Assembly: GCA_963709665.1 (NCBI GenBank)
Contig: CAVPWU010000001.1
Coordinates: 186,001-250,000 of the forward strand
Source: DASZIT01 sp963709665
Lineage (GTDB): Bacteria; Actinomycetota; Acidimicrobiia; Acidimicrobiales; RAAP-2
DNA: 64,000 nt
Reading direction: 5' to 3'
In this document: positions 15,584 through 23,746 of the stretch, one piece after another
How the letters are laid out: every line of letters starts with the position of its first letter
Position numbering within the stretch: position 1 is the stretch's first letter
Position numbers and translations under genes: made by a program
Notes under the pieces: model-generated
What the model was told of the DNA's origin: nothing
Databases searched by the model: none
Seen by the model: only the letters and a program-made list of their open reading frames with translations

Positions 15584-17205
15584 CAGACCGCCTCGGGGAG
15601 GGCCAGGCGCACCTGGTCCATGGTCAGGATGTCCAGTGGGGCCAGGATCTTGGCCACCTGGGGGGCGAAGGACGGGGAGGCCCCGATCACCTCGGTGGCC
15701 GGCCCGTCGGCCACCACGTCGCCGTCGGCCATCACCAGCACCCGGTCGGCCGCCCCGGCCACGAACTCCACGTCATGGGTGGCCACCACCACCGAGCGCC
15801 CCTCGGCGGCCAGGACGTCGAGCATGCCGATCAACGCCCGCTTGCCCTGGTAGTCGAGACCCCGGGTCGGCTCGTCGAGCAGCACCACCTGCGGCGCGGC
15901 CGTCAGCTGGATGGCCAGCACCAGCGCCAGCCGCTGCCCCTCCGACAGGTCACGCGGGTGGAGGTGGCCGGGGACGCCGGGGGCCAGCCCGTCGAGCCGC
16001 GACCGGGCCGACGCCCCCGGGTCGGCTCCCGACTCGGCGTCGGCCTGGGCGCACTCGTCGGCCACCGTGTCGAGGTAGAGGAGGTCGGTCGGGGTCTGGG
16101 GGACCAGTCCGACCAGGCGGCGGGCGCCGGCCGGTGCCAGGGAGCCCGGATCGGAGCCGGCCACGTCCACCGTGCCGGACTGACGGGTGCCGGTGCCCTG
16201 CAGGGCCCAGAGCAGCGACGACTTGCCGGAGCCGTTCCTCCCCATCAGGGCGGTGACCTCGCCCCCGGCCAGGTCGAGGTCGACCTGGCGGACGGCGGTG
16301 ACCGACCCGTAGCGGACCACGACCCGGCGGGCCCGCAGGACGACCTCCCCCTTCCGCCGGGCGACCGACCGGGGCGGCCCGGGTACCGGGGCGAGGGCGA
16401 TGCGCTCCCGGACCGGGCCGGCCAGCCGGCGGGCGTCCCGCACCGACAGCGGCAGTGGCGACCATCCGGCGTAGCGGCCGAGCTCGACCACCGGGGGCGC
16501 CACCTCCGTGGAGGCCAGCATCCGGTCGGGGGCCCCCGAGGTGACCGATCCGTCGTGGTGGACCTCGATCACCCGGTCGGCGTACTGCACCACCCGCTCG
16601 AGGCGGTGCTCGGCCAGCACCACGGTGGCCCCCAGGTCGTGGACCAGCCGGGTGACGGCCGCCAGTACCTCTTCGGCGGCGGTGGGGTCGAGGGCGGAGG
16701 TGGGCTCGTCGAGGACCACGATCCGGGGGTGGGCGGTGAGCACCGACCCGAGTGCCACCCGCTGCTGCTGGCCCCCGGAGAGCTGGTGGAGGCCGCGGCC
16801 CCGGAGGTCGGCGATCCCCAGCAGGTCCAGGGTCTCCTCCACCCGCTTGCGCATGGTGTCGGGGCCCACGGCCAGTTGCTCCATGCCGTAGGCGAGCTCC
16901 TCCTCGACGGTGTCGGTGACGAAGCCGGCCATCGGATCCTGGCCCACCACGCCCACCACGTCGGCCAGCTCCCGGGGCGGGTGGGTACGGGTGTCTCGTC
17001 CGTCGACCACCACCCGTCCCGCCAGGGTGCCCCCGGTGAAGTGCGGCACCAGGCCGTTGATGGCACCCAGGAGCGTCGACTTCCCCACACCGGTCCGGCC
17101 CACCACCAGGGCCAGCTCCCCTTCCTCGATCCGCAGGTCCACCCCGGCCAGCACCGGTCGGGTGGCGTCGGCGTAGGTGACGGTGACCTGGTCGAACTCG
17201 ATCAC
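15583..17205 (-). CDS. Fused double ATPase of ECF transporter (EcfA-EcfA')
   Basis: A 540-residue protein with two complete ABC ATPase domains in one chain. Domain 1: Walker A GRTGVGKST at residues 36-44, signature LSGGQQQRVALG, Walker B IVVLDEPTSALD. Domain 2, beginning near residue 285: Walker A GRNGSGKSS at about 320, signature LSEGQRLALVLAIQ (a deviation from LSGGQ), Walker B VVLLDEPTRGLD. In ECF importers two ATPases power the T component; here they are fused, as in many actinobacterial systems. The GTG start at 17205 overlaps the stop of the T-component gene (GTGA). Confidence 0.92.
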   Translation of the reverse strand: MIEFDQVTVTYADATRPVLAGVDLRIEEGELALVVGRTGVGKSTLLGAINGLVPHFTGGTLAGRVVVDGRDTRTHPPRELADVVGVVGQDPMAGFVTDTVEEELAYGMEQLAVGPDTMRKRVEETLDLLGIADLRGRGLHQLSGGQQQRVALGSVLTAHPRIVVLDEPTSALDPTAAEEVLAAVTRLVHDLGATVVLAEHRLERVVQYADRVIEVHHDGSVTSGAPDRMLASTEVAPPVVELGRYAGWSPLPLSVRDARRLAGPVRERIALAPVPGPPRSVARRKGEVVLRARRVVVRYGSVTAVRQVDLDLAGGEVTALMGRNGSGKSSLLWALQGTGTRQSGTVDVAGSDPGSLAPAGARRLVGLVPQTPTDLLYLDTVADECAQADAESGADPGASARSRLDGLAPGVPGHLHPRDLSEGQRLALVLAIQLTAAPQVVLLDEPTRGLDYQGKRALIGMLDVLAAEGRSVVVATHDVEFVAGAADRVLVMADGDVVADGPATEVIGASPSFAPQVAKILAPLDILTMDQVRLALPEAV

Positions 17206-18434
17206 GCCGCCACCTCCGAGGCGGAGCGGGCGCCATCGGCCCGCCCGGGCGGGGTCGCCTCGGACCGGCGGACCGCGCCCACCGGCGACCGCAGCGGGGG
17301 CGGGGCGATCACCGCCGCCAGGCCGGCCACCACGATGGACAGCGCCGGCACCAGAGGCAGGCTGGGCCACACCAGGGGACTGGTCGACGGGTTGAGGACG
17401 GAGACACTGGTCGCCGCCCCCGCCACCAGCACCACGGCCGGCACCAGCCCGCAGAGCACCACTCCCGACTCGGCGAGCCGCCAGGGGTCGGGACGGTACT
17501 GGGAGCGCTCCACCCGGCGCCCCCCGAGTACCAGGCCGGCCCCGCACAGCACCGTGCCCACCACCAGGGCCGGGAGGCCCACCGGCGCCGCCACCGAGTG
17601 GTCGAGCAGCCCGTAGGCGCCGACGCAGAGGCCGGCCATGCCCACCAGCAGGAGGAGGCCGGTCACCCGCCGGGCACGGGGGGTCACCCCGCCGGACCGT
17701 CCGTAGCCGCGGGAGTCCATGGCGGCGGCCAGTCGGAGCGAGCGGTCGAGGGCGTCCTCGAGGACCGGGATGGCCACGCCCCGCAGGGCGTGGAAGCGCC
17801 GGGTGGATCCGCCCCGGAGCTTCCGGGCCTGCCGGACCCGCTGCACGCTCTCCACCAGCTGGGGGGCGACGCTCAGCGCCACCACCACCGCCACCCCCAG
17901 CTCGTAGAGGGCCCCGGGGAGCACGCGCAGGGCCCGCTTGGGGTTGGCCAGGGAGTTGGCGGCCCCCAGGCAGCAGATCAGGCAGGCGTACCGCATCCCG
18001 GCGTAGACGGCCCCGAGGGTGCCCTCCAGCGTGACCGGCCCCCCCAGCTGGACGCCGGCCAACCACGACGGGCGCGGCAGGTGGGGGAGGGTGAACAGGA
18101 CGTGGACGTCGTGGGTGGCCAGGTCGCCCCCGAGGAGGGAGAGGAAGACCACCCGGATGGCGATCACGGTGAGGGCCAGGTAGACGTAGTAGCGGAACGC
18201 CCGGGCCCAGGGGGCGTCCGTCCGCCGGTTGGTCACCACCACGCCCAGCACCGCGAAGAGGAGCAGCAGCAGGATCGGATTGGTCACCGCGGTGGTGGCC
18301 ACCGCCAGGCTGAGCGCCCACACCCACCAGGCCACCGGGTGGAGCGCGCGAGGGATCCGGCGGGCGGTCCTCGTGGGAGTGCCGGGCACCCACCCCGGGG
18401 GTGGTGGCGCCGTCGCGGCCGGTCCGGCCGTCAT
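17202..18434 (-). CDS. ECF transporter T component (CbiQ/EcfT-like)
   Basis: A 410-residue membrane subunit joining the ATPases to the S component. The coupling motifs are visible in the middle: ALSVAPQLVESVQRVRQARKLRGG (Ala-Arg-x coupling helix) and a second AAMDSRGYGRSGG with the family's A-x-x-x-R-G pattern. The N-terminal half has 4-5 helices. After the coupling region there are four or more extra hydrophobic segments, so it is longer than the common 250-residue CbiQ. ATG 18434 overlaps the stop of the SCO2322-like gene (ATGA). Confidence 0.88.
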   Translation of the reverse strand: MTAGPAATAPPPPGWVPGTPTRTARRIPRALHPVAWWVWALSLAVATTAVTNPILLLLLFAVLGVVVTNRRTDAPWARAFRYYVYLALTVIAIRVVFLSLLGGDLATHDVHVLFTLPHLPRPSWLAGVQLGGPVTLEGTLGAVYAGMRYACLICCLGAANSLANPKRALRVLPGALYELGVAVVVALSVAPQLVESVQRVRQARKLRGGSTRRFHALRGVAIPVLEDALDRSLRLAAAMDSRGYGRSGGVTPRARRVTGLLLLVGMAGLCVGAYGLLDHSVAAPVGLPALVVGTVLCGAGLVLGGRRVERSQYRPDPWRLAESGVVLCGLVPAVVLVAGAATSVSVLNPSTSPLVWPSLPLVPALSIVVAGLAAVIAPPPLRSPVGAVRRSEATPPGRADGARSASEVAA

Positions 18435-19405
18435 TCGCCCTGCCGTCGGCGCCAGGCCACCAGCCCGGCCAGCCCGGCCAGCGCCACCACCAGCGCCGAG
18501 CCGACGATCAGCGGGACCGGAGAGCCCGGGGAGGTCTGGTGGGCGGACAGGGGGCTGGCGTCGACGATCCGGGGGTGCCCGGAGCCGGTCGCCGGGTGCG
18601 TCGGGGTGGCGGCGCCGGGCCTGGTCGTCGTGGTGGTGGTCGCCCCGGCGGCGGCCGGGGCGAGGAGGGTCGTCGTGGTGGTGGTCGCCCCGCCGGTCGG
18701 TGCGGTGGCGGGCGGCGTGGTTCCCCCGGTGGGTGGCGATCCGCCCCCGGTCGTCGGCGTGGTGGCGGCGGTCGGCGCCGCCGGTGCCGTGGTCGGTGGC
18801 GAGGTGGTGGGGGTGGCCCCGGGGGCCGCGGGTTCGGTGTTGGTGGCCCGGACCGAGCCCGGGGGGAACGAGGGCAGGGTCTCGGCCGCCCCGAAGGTCC
18901 AGGCCTCGACGCTGCCGGCCTGGGGCCGGAGGGTGGCGGCCCCGGACTCGGCGTAGGTCCACGAGGACTGACCGACGTCGGCGTACCAGAGCGACCAGCT
19001 GGCGGAGGCCGGAGGCGTGGCGTCGCAGCTCTGGTCGGACGGCTCGCCGTCGATGAGGCACACAAAGGCGAGTCCGTACTGGGCGGTGCCGGTGACGGCG
19101 AAGTCGGCCTGCAGGGCGGCCAGGGCGGTGGAGACGGTGGCGTCGCACCCCCGCTGGATGTCCTGGCCCCAGTGGGAGAAGTCGACGGCCACCACCACGC
19201 CCACCGTGGTGGAGCAGTCGGGGAGCGGGTCGGCGGCCGCCGCCGGGGACCCGACCACCGGGGTTCCCGTCAGGCCGGCCCCACCCAGCGACAGTGCGCA
19301 CAGTGCGCACAGCGCGCACAGTGCCGCCAGCGCCCGGCGGACCGGCCGGCCCCCCCGGCCGGGGCCGGGGCGGGTCGACCGGTCATCGGGCGGGGTGTCC
19401 GTCAT
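18431..19405 (-). CDS. SCO2322-family membrane-anchored secreted protein
   Basis: A 324-residue exported protein. A signal peptide (RRALAALCALCALCALSLGG, ending in AAAADP) is followed by a compact domain of about 130 residues with Cys pairs (PLPDCSTTVGVVVAVDFSHW, then VCLIDGEP and DQSCDATP) and ending in WSLWYADVGQSSWTYAESGA, the hallmark of the SCO2322 family. A Pro/Thr-rich linker of about 100 residues leads to a C-terminal helix (PLIVGSALVVALAGLAGLVAW) and RRRQGE, anchoring it in the membrane. SCO2322-like genes sit next to ECF transporter genes. The domain's style recalls the DUF4430 / transcobalamin beta domain, so a role in binding the cofactor outside the cell is inferred. Confidence 0.8.
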   Translation of the reverse strand: MTDTPPDDRSTRPGPGRGGRPVRRALAALCALCALCALSLGGAGLTGTPVVGSPAAAADPLPDCSTTVGVVVAVDFSHWGQDIQRGCDATVSTALAALQADFAVTGTAQYGLAFVCLIDGEPSDQSCDATPPASASWSLWYADVGQSSWTYAESGAATLRPQAGSVEAWTFGAAETLPSFPPGSVRATNTEPAAPGATPTTSPPTTAPAAPTAATTPTTGGGSPPTGGTTPPATAPTGGATTTTTTLLAPAAAGATTTTTTRPGAATPTHPATGSGHPRIVDASPLSAHQTSPGSPVPLIVGSALVVALAGLAGLVAWRRRQGE

Positions 19406-19459
19406 CGGCTCAGCGCCCGACCGTCCGGCCCCCGGCCTCCGGGCCGCGGCAGGGACGGC

Positions 19460-21337
19460 TCATGCCGGCCGGGCCGGGCTGGGGGAGATGGCCACGATGT
19501 CGGTGGCTCCGGCGGGGACGGCCGAGCCGGAGAAGACGGCGTCGCCGAAGGCGTAGACGCCGCCGTTGCCGCCGGCCAGCAGGTAGCCCTGGGCGTCGGG
19601 GGTGGGGGCGATGCCCACGATGTCGTCCACCGTCACCCCGAGCCCGGGAAGGGACCCGATGTAGCCGGCGTCACCGAGGGCGAAGACCCCGCCATCGGTG
19701 CCGACCATCCAGTAGCCCCGGCCGCTGGCGGTCGGCGTGATCCCCGTGACGTCGTCCGTGTGGACCCCGAGGCCGGGCAGCGAGCCGACGAAGCCGGCGT
19801 CGCCGAAGGCGAAGACCCCGCCGTCGGCGCCGACCATCCAGTAGCCCCGGCCGTCGGCGGTGGGCACCATGCCCACGATGTCGCCGACGTGGACCCCGAG
19901 GCCGGGCAGCGAGCCGACGAAGCCGGCGTCGCCGAAGGCGAAGACTCCGCCGTCGGCGCCGACCATCCAGTAGCCCTGGCCGTCGGCGGTGGCCACCATC
20001 CCCACGATGTTGCTGACGTGGACGCCCAGGCCCGGCAGTGAGCCGACGAAGCCGGCATCCCCGAAGCCGAAGACCCCCCCATCGGCGGCCGCCAGCCAGT
20101 AGCCCCTGCCGTCGGCGGTGGAGACCATGGTCCGGACGTCGTCGACCGACACCCCGAGGCCGGGGAGCGAGCCGTAGTAGCCGGCGTGGCCGAAGGCGAA
20201 GATCCCGCCGTCCGCTCCGGTCAGCCAGTAGGAGGTGCCCGACCGGCCGAAGGGGAGCGGGAGGCCCATGAGGGCCGGCACCGGTTGGTAGGTGGCGATG
20301 AGGTTGCCGGCCACCGGTGGGGCGTTGAAGTCGAGGGCGCCGGCGTCGGGGCCGCTGGTCAGCTGAAAGCCCAGCAGGGCGGAGACCGGGGTGGACGATC
20401 CCTTGGTGAGGACCGGGTCGCGGAAGGATCCCAGGGCCAGCAGCGCCTGGATGACCAGACCCGTCGAGTCGGGGTCGGTCACCCCCGGGGTGTCCTCGGT
20501 GCTCGGATAGTAGGACCAGCCGGCGTCGGCGTCCTGACCGGTGACCAGGAAGGTGAGCGCCCGGCCGGAGGCCAGCTGGCTCAGGGCCCCCTGGGCGACC
20601 AGCCCCTGGACGGCCAGCGAGGTGGCGTTGGTGTCGGGCCCGGCGTAGTCGGCCGGCCCCCCCGAGCAGGGGTTGAGGGCGCTGTCCGGGGTGGTCCACC
20701 CGCCGTCGGGGCACTGCTCGGCGTCGAGCCACGCCTCGCCGGCGGTGGTGGCCGCCGTGCCCGTCACGCCGGCGCCGGCCAGGGCGGCCAGTGCCAGACC
20801 CTGCTGGTAGTTGCCGGCCGCGTAGTTCTCGACCTGGTTGTCGGTGCCGAACAGCCCGGCGTCGGCGCCCGAGGTCTGCTGGGTGGCCAGGAGCCGGGTC
20901 ACCAGGTCGGAGCCCCCGAAGGAGGTGGGGTCGACCCCGAGGGCGGTGGCGTCCAGGATCAGCTGGGCCAGCTGGCCGGGACCGTCGGCACCGGAGTTCA
21001 TGACGTAGGCGTCGAGGTGGGCCTGCAGGTAGGACAGGGCGAGCCTGGCGCCGGCCGGGTCGACGTCGGCCGCCGACAGGGCGAGCACGGTCTGGGCGGT
21101 GGACGACAGGTCCGGCGTGGAGCCTCCTGGCGACGTGGGGATGAAGCCCTGGGCGTTGAGCTGGCCGGCCAGCCAGGTGGCCGCCCCCCGGGCGGCGACC
21201 GGCTGCGGAACGGTGGTGGAGGGAGCAGCCGTTCGGGGGTGGCCGGCGGCCCCGGCGGGGCTCAGGGGTGCGACCCCGACCAGCACGGCCAGGGCGAGGG
21301 TCGACGCGGCGACGGCCAGGCGACGGATGGAGGGCAT
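19460..21337 (-). CDS. Secreted terpenoid-cyclase-fold (transcobalamin-like) barrel fused to six propeller-type repeats
   Basis: A 625-residue exported protein, first gene of the B12-riboswitch operon. Residues 1-32 are a signal peptide (MPSIRRLAVAASTLALAVLV, ending PAGAAG). Residues about 45-335 show helical repeats of the prenyltransferase/squalene-cyclase alpha/alpha-barrel type (GGSTPDLSSTAQTVLALSAA, CPDGGWTTPD, NATSLAVQGLVAQGAL, AGWSYYPS, STGLVIQALLALG), the same fold as the alpha domain of transcobalamin and intrinsic factor. Residues about 365-615 are six repeats of 43 residues (GYWMVGADGGVFAFGDAGF, then VGSLPGLGV and ADGR). No prenyl-enzyme active site is seen, which fits a binding rather than catalytic role. 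The ATG at 21337 is chosen because the signal peptide starts there. Confidence 0.8.
   Translation of the reverse strand: MPSIRRLAVAASTLALAVLVGVAPLSPAGAAGHPRTAAPSTTVPQPVAARGAATWLAGQLNAQGFIPTSPGGSTPDLSSTAQTVLALSAADVDPAGARLALSYLQAHLDAYVMNSGADGPGQLAQLILDATALGVDPTSFGGSDLVTRLLATQQTSGADAGLFGTDNQVENYAAGNYQQGLALAALAGAGVTGTAATTAGEAWLDAEQCPDGGWTTPDSALNPCSGGPADYAGPDTNATSLAVQGLVAQGALSQLASGRALTFLVTGQDADAGWSYYPSTEDTPGVTDPDSTGLVIQALLALGSFRDPVLTKGSSTPVSALLGFQLTSGPDAGALDFNAPPVAGNLIATYQPVPALMGLPLPFGRSGTSYWLTGADGGIFAFGHAGYYGSLPGLGVSVDDVRTMVSTADGRGYWLAAADGGVFGFGDAGFVGSLPGLGVHVSNIVGMVATADGQGYWMVGADGGVFAFGDAGFVGSLPGLGVHVGDIVGMVPTADGRGYWMVGADGGVFAFGDAGFVGSLPGLGVHTDDVTGITPTASGRGYWMVGTDGGVFALGDAGYIGSLPGLGVTVDDIVGIAPTPDAQGYLLAGGNGGVYAFGDAVFSGSAVPAGATDIVAISPSPARPA
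19490..20240 (-). repeat. Six in-frame 129-bp tandem repeats
   Basis: The 3' part of the secreted barrel protein gene consists of six tandem units of 129 bases (43 codons). The middle units are nearly identical at DNA level; for example the phrase starting TGGACCCCGAGGCC recurs at 19761 and 19890, exactly 129 bases apart. The two outer units have drifted. Such arrays can change copy number by recombination and are also prone to assembly collapse. Confidence 0.85.
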
Positions 21338-21348
21338 GGGGCTCGCTT

Positions 21349-21366
21349 CCCGGGCCACGACCCGGG
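21349..21366 (-). promoter_or_regulatory. Hairpin just before the start codon of the riboswitch-controlled gene
   Basis: CCCGGG at 21349-21354 and CCCGGG at 21361-21366 form a 6-bp GC stem with a 6-base loop, 11 bases upstream of the start codon at 21337. Placed between the riboswitch and the start codon, it could be the expression platform that hides the ribosome-binding region when B12 is bound. This is inference from position. Confidence 0.4.
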
Positions 21367-21438
21367 ATCGCTCCCCCCGAACCGGACGGAGACCAACCGA
21401 GCCCCGGTCCTTGTGTCTCGACGGTGGGGAACTCAACC

Positions 21439-21557
21439 ACTTCGCAGGTATCCCGGCTCACGGAGCCCTGAACGGGCTCCGCCTACGGTTGCGGACCAGC
21501 GCCGGAGTTCGACCGGCTTCCCCTGCGGAGGGGCGCTGCACGTGCAGCAAGGTCACC
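21439..21557 (-). promoter_or_regulatory. Cobalamin (vitamin B12) riboswitch
   Basis: Read on the minus strand, the element starts GGTGACCTTGC (21557-21547). It continues with AGGGGAAGCCGGT and CCGGCGCTGGTCCGCAAC (about 21524-21488), which is the conserved core AGCCGGT..CCGGCGCTG.CCGCAAC of cobalamin riboswitches. It ends with the B12 box AGCCGGGATACCTGCGAAGT (21458-21439). Order and spacing match the family. It lies 100 bases upstream of the first gene of the ECF operon and should switch the operon off when cobalamin is plentiful. Confidence 0.93.
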
Positions 21558-21652
21558 GTAGCACGGCACTTCCGGGCCGCTCCGGTGGGATCCCCGGCCG
21601 TCCGCGGCCGTCGGCCACCACCTGGCGGGCGTGCCTCTGGGAAGATGGGCCG

Positions 21653-23347
21653 ATGGACGACGTCGACGACCCGACGCTGGCGGCCACCGTCATCGAGTCG
21701 GCCTCCGACGCCGTCGGCGTGATGACCCCGACCCTCCCGCCCAACCTCCTGGCCGAGCTGACCGAGTTCGGCGAGGAGCGGGACCTCCGGACCGGCGACG
21801 TCCTCTACGGTCCCGACGACGAGACGTGGGTGTTCCCGGTGGTGATCGAGGGCTCCCTCGAGGTGGTCCGGATCGACGGCGGCCGGGCCGAGCGTGTCGC
21901 CCACTTCGGACCCGGGCAGTTCGTCGGTGAGCTGTTCATGCTCACCGGCCAGCGGCCCTACCTGACGGTCCGGGCGTCGTCCGACGGGCGCAGCCTGGTG
22001 ATCCCCCCCGACGAGTTCCGGCGATTGCTGGCCACCCACCCGACGGTGGCCGACATCATCTTCGGGGCGTTCGTGGCGCGGCGCGAGGTCCTGCGGACCA
22101 GCTCGGCGGCCCTGGCCATCCAGATCGTCGGCTCCCGGTACTCGCCGGAGGCCCTGGCCCTCCGGACCTTCGCCGCCCGGAACCGGCTCCCCCACACCTG
22201 GGTCGACCTCGAGGACGCCGACGACGTCGAGGCGCTCCTGGCCGGCATGGGGGTCGGGGTGGCCGACACCCCGGTGGTCCTCACGCCCGACGCCGTGCTC
22301 CGACACCCGACGCCGGGCGAGTTCGCCGAGCACCTGGGCCTCACCTACCGCCCGGTCCCCGGACACCTGTTCGACCTGGTGGTGGTGGGCAGCGGGCCGG
22401 CCGGTCTGGCCGCCTCCGTGTACGGGGCGTCCGAGGGCCTCGACACGGTGGCCCTCGATGCCTCCGGCCCCGGCGGCCAGGCCGGGACCAGCTCTCGGAT
22501 CGAGAACTACGCCGGGTTCCCCAACGGGGTGTCCGGCGGTGACCTGGTGGCCCGGACGGCCATCCAGGCCCAGCGGCTCGGCGCCCGGCTGGTCAGCCCC
22601 TGCCAGGCCATCGGCCTCCGGGTGGAGGACGGGTTCCACGTGGTGGTGCTGGCCGACCGCAGCGAGATCCCCTGCCGGTCGGTGATCGTGGCCACCGGGG
22701 CCGCCTACCGGCGGCTGTCCCTCGCCAATCTCGAGCAGTTCGAGGGTCGGGGCGTCTACTACGCCGCCACCGACCTCGAGGCGCGGGCCTGCGGCGACGC
22801 CGACGTCCTGGTGGTGGGGGGCGGCAACTCGGCGGGCCAGGCGGCCATCTTCCTGAGCCAGCAGGGGGCCCGGGTCTCGGTGGTGATCCGGGGCCCCAGC
22901 CTGGTGTCGTCGATGTCGAAGTACCTCATCGACCGGATCGACGCCGACCCGTCCGTCGAGGTGCTGTCCGACACGCAGGTGCGGGCCCTCGAGGGCGACG
23001 GCCACCTGGGCAGCGTCCGGCTCGAGCACGCCCCGTCGGGTCGGGTCTGGGAGACCGGCTGCACGGCCCTCTTCTGCTTCATCGGGGCGGTCCCGGCCAC
23101 CGGGTGGCTGGACGGGACGGTGGTGCTCGACCCCGACGGCTTCGTCCTCACCGACCGCTCCCTCCCGGCGGCCGACGGGCGGGACCAGTTCACCGGCCGC
23201 GACCCGCTGCCCTTCGAGACATCGGTGCCCGGGGTGTTCGCGGTGGGGGACGTGCGGCGTGACTCGATGAAGCGGGTGGCCGCCGCGGTGGGGGAGGGAT
23301 CGAGCGCGGTCCGGGCCGTCCACGAGTACCTGTCCGACGCCGGCTGA
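21653..23347 (+). CDS. Cyclic-nucleotide-domain / thioredoxin-like / TrxR-like flavoprotein fusion lacking CxxC
   Basis: A 564-residue three-part protein. Residues about 30-150 are a cNMP-binding (CRP-like) domain (LFGPGQFVGELFMLTGQRP-like core, read HFGPGQFVGELFMLTGQR). Residues about 170-235 look like a thioredoxin/glutaredoxin-type domain (ALRTFAARNRLPHTWVDLE, ending TPGEFAEHLGL). Residues 242-564 are a thioredoxin-reductase-like FAD/NAD(P)H oxidoreductase (FAD motif VVVGSGPAGLAA at 242-253, NAD motif VVGGGNSAGQ near 388, FAVGDVRRDSMKRVAAAVGEG at the end). The redox CxxC expected before the NAD motif is absent (YAATDLEARAC), so it is not a classic TrxR. It is divergent from the B12 operon. 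A regulator-gated oxidoreductase is inferred; the electron acceptor is unknown. Confidence 0.85.
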   Translation: MDDVDDPTLAATVIESASDAVGVMTPTLPPNLLAELTEFGEERDLRTGDVLYGPDDETWVFPVVIEGSLEVVRIDGGRAERVAHFGPGQFVGELFMLTGQRPYLTVRASSDGRSLVIPPDEFRRLLATHPTVADIIFGAFVARREVLRTSSAALAIQIVGSRYSPEALALRTFAARNRLPHTWVDLEDADDVEALLAGMGVGVADTPVVLTPDAVLRHPTPGEFAEHLGLTYRPVPGHLFDLVVVGSGPAGLAASVYGASEGLDTVALDASGPGGQAGTSSRIENYAGFPNGVSGGDLVARTAIQAQRLGARLVSPCQAIGLRVEDGFHVVVLADRSEIPCRSVIVATGAAYRRLSLANLEQFEGRGVYYAATDLEARACGDADVLVVGGGNSAGQAAIFLSQQGARVSVVIRGPSLVSSMSKYLIDRIDADPSVEVLSDTQVRALEGDGHLGSVRLEHAPSGRVWETGCTALFCFIGAVPATGWLDGTVVLDPDGFVLTDRSLPAADGRDQFTGRDPLPFETSVPGVFAVGDVRRDSMKRVAAAVGEGSSAVRAVHEYLSDAG

Positions 23348-23398
23348 CACAGCCGCGGAGAAGCAGCCGGCGGAGGCAGCAGCCGGCGGTGCCGTCGC

Positions 23399-23746
23399 TC
23401 AGTGCAGGTGGCGCTCCCAGTCGGGCGGGACCCGACCGGCCGGTCCCGGGGTCGGCTGGTCCAGCGGGTGGTGCTCCGGGGCGGCCAGGACGGGTCCGTC
23501 GTAGAACTCGTTGTCGGTGTAGCTCCAGAACCAGGTCTCGCCCGGCTCGAAGCTCCGGATGATCGGATGGCCGGTGGCGGTGGCATGGGCGGTGGCGTGC
23601 TGGGAGGGCGAGGTGTCGCAACATCCGATGTGGCCGCACTGGGCGCACCGCCGGAGGTGGAGCCACCAGCCCTGGAGCTCCTCGCACTCGACGCAGCCCG
23701 GGCCGCTGGGGGCGACGGTGGGATCGATGGCGGAGCTGTCGGTCAT
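23399..23746 (-). CDS. UBP-type zinc-finger protein
   Basis: A 115-residue protein with one zinc finger of the ubiquitin-hydrolase (UBP/ZnF) type: PGCVECEELQGWWLHLRRCAQC, GHIGCCDTSPSQHATAHATATGHP, then FEPGETWFWSYTDNEFYDGP. All Cys/His ligands of the family are visible. Bacterial members are small stand-alone proteins of unknown role, common in Actinomycetota. A good ribosome binding site (GGAGGGA) precedes ATG 23746. There is no obvious operon partner. Confidence 0.85.
   Translation of the reverse strand: MTDSSAIDPTVAPSGPGCVECEELQGWWLHLRRCAQCGHIGCCDTSPSQHATAHATATGHPIIRSFEPGETWFWSYTDNEFYDGPVLAAPEHHPLDQPTPGPAGRVPPDWERHLH

Noticed and set aside
19490..20240. Repeat array considered as CRISPR
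   Set aside because: Repeats are 129 bp, contiguous and in frame with no spacers; they encode protein repeats.
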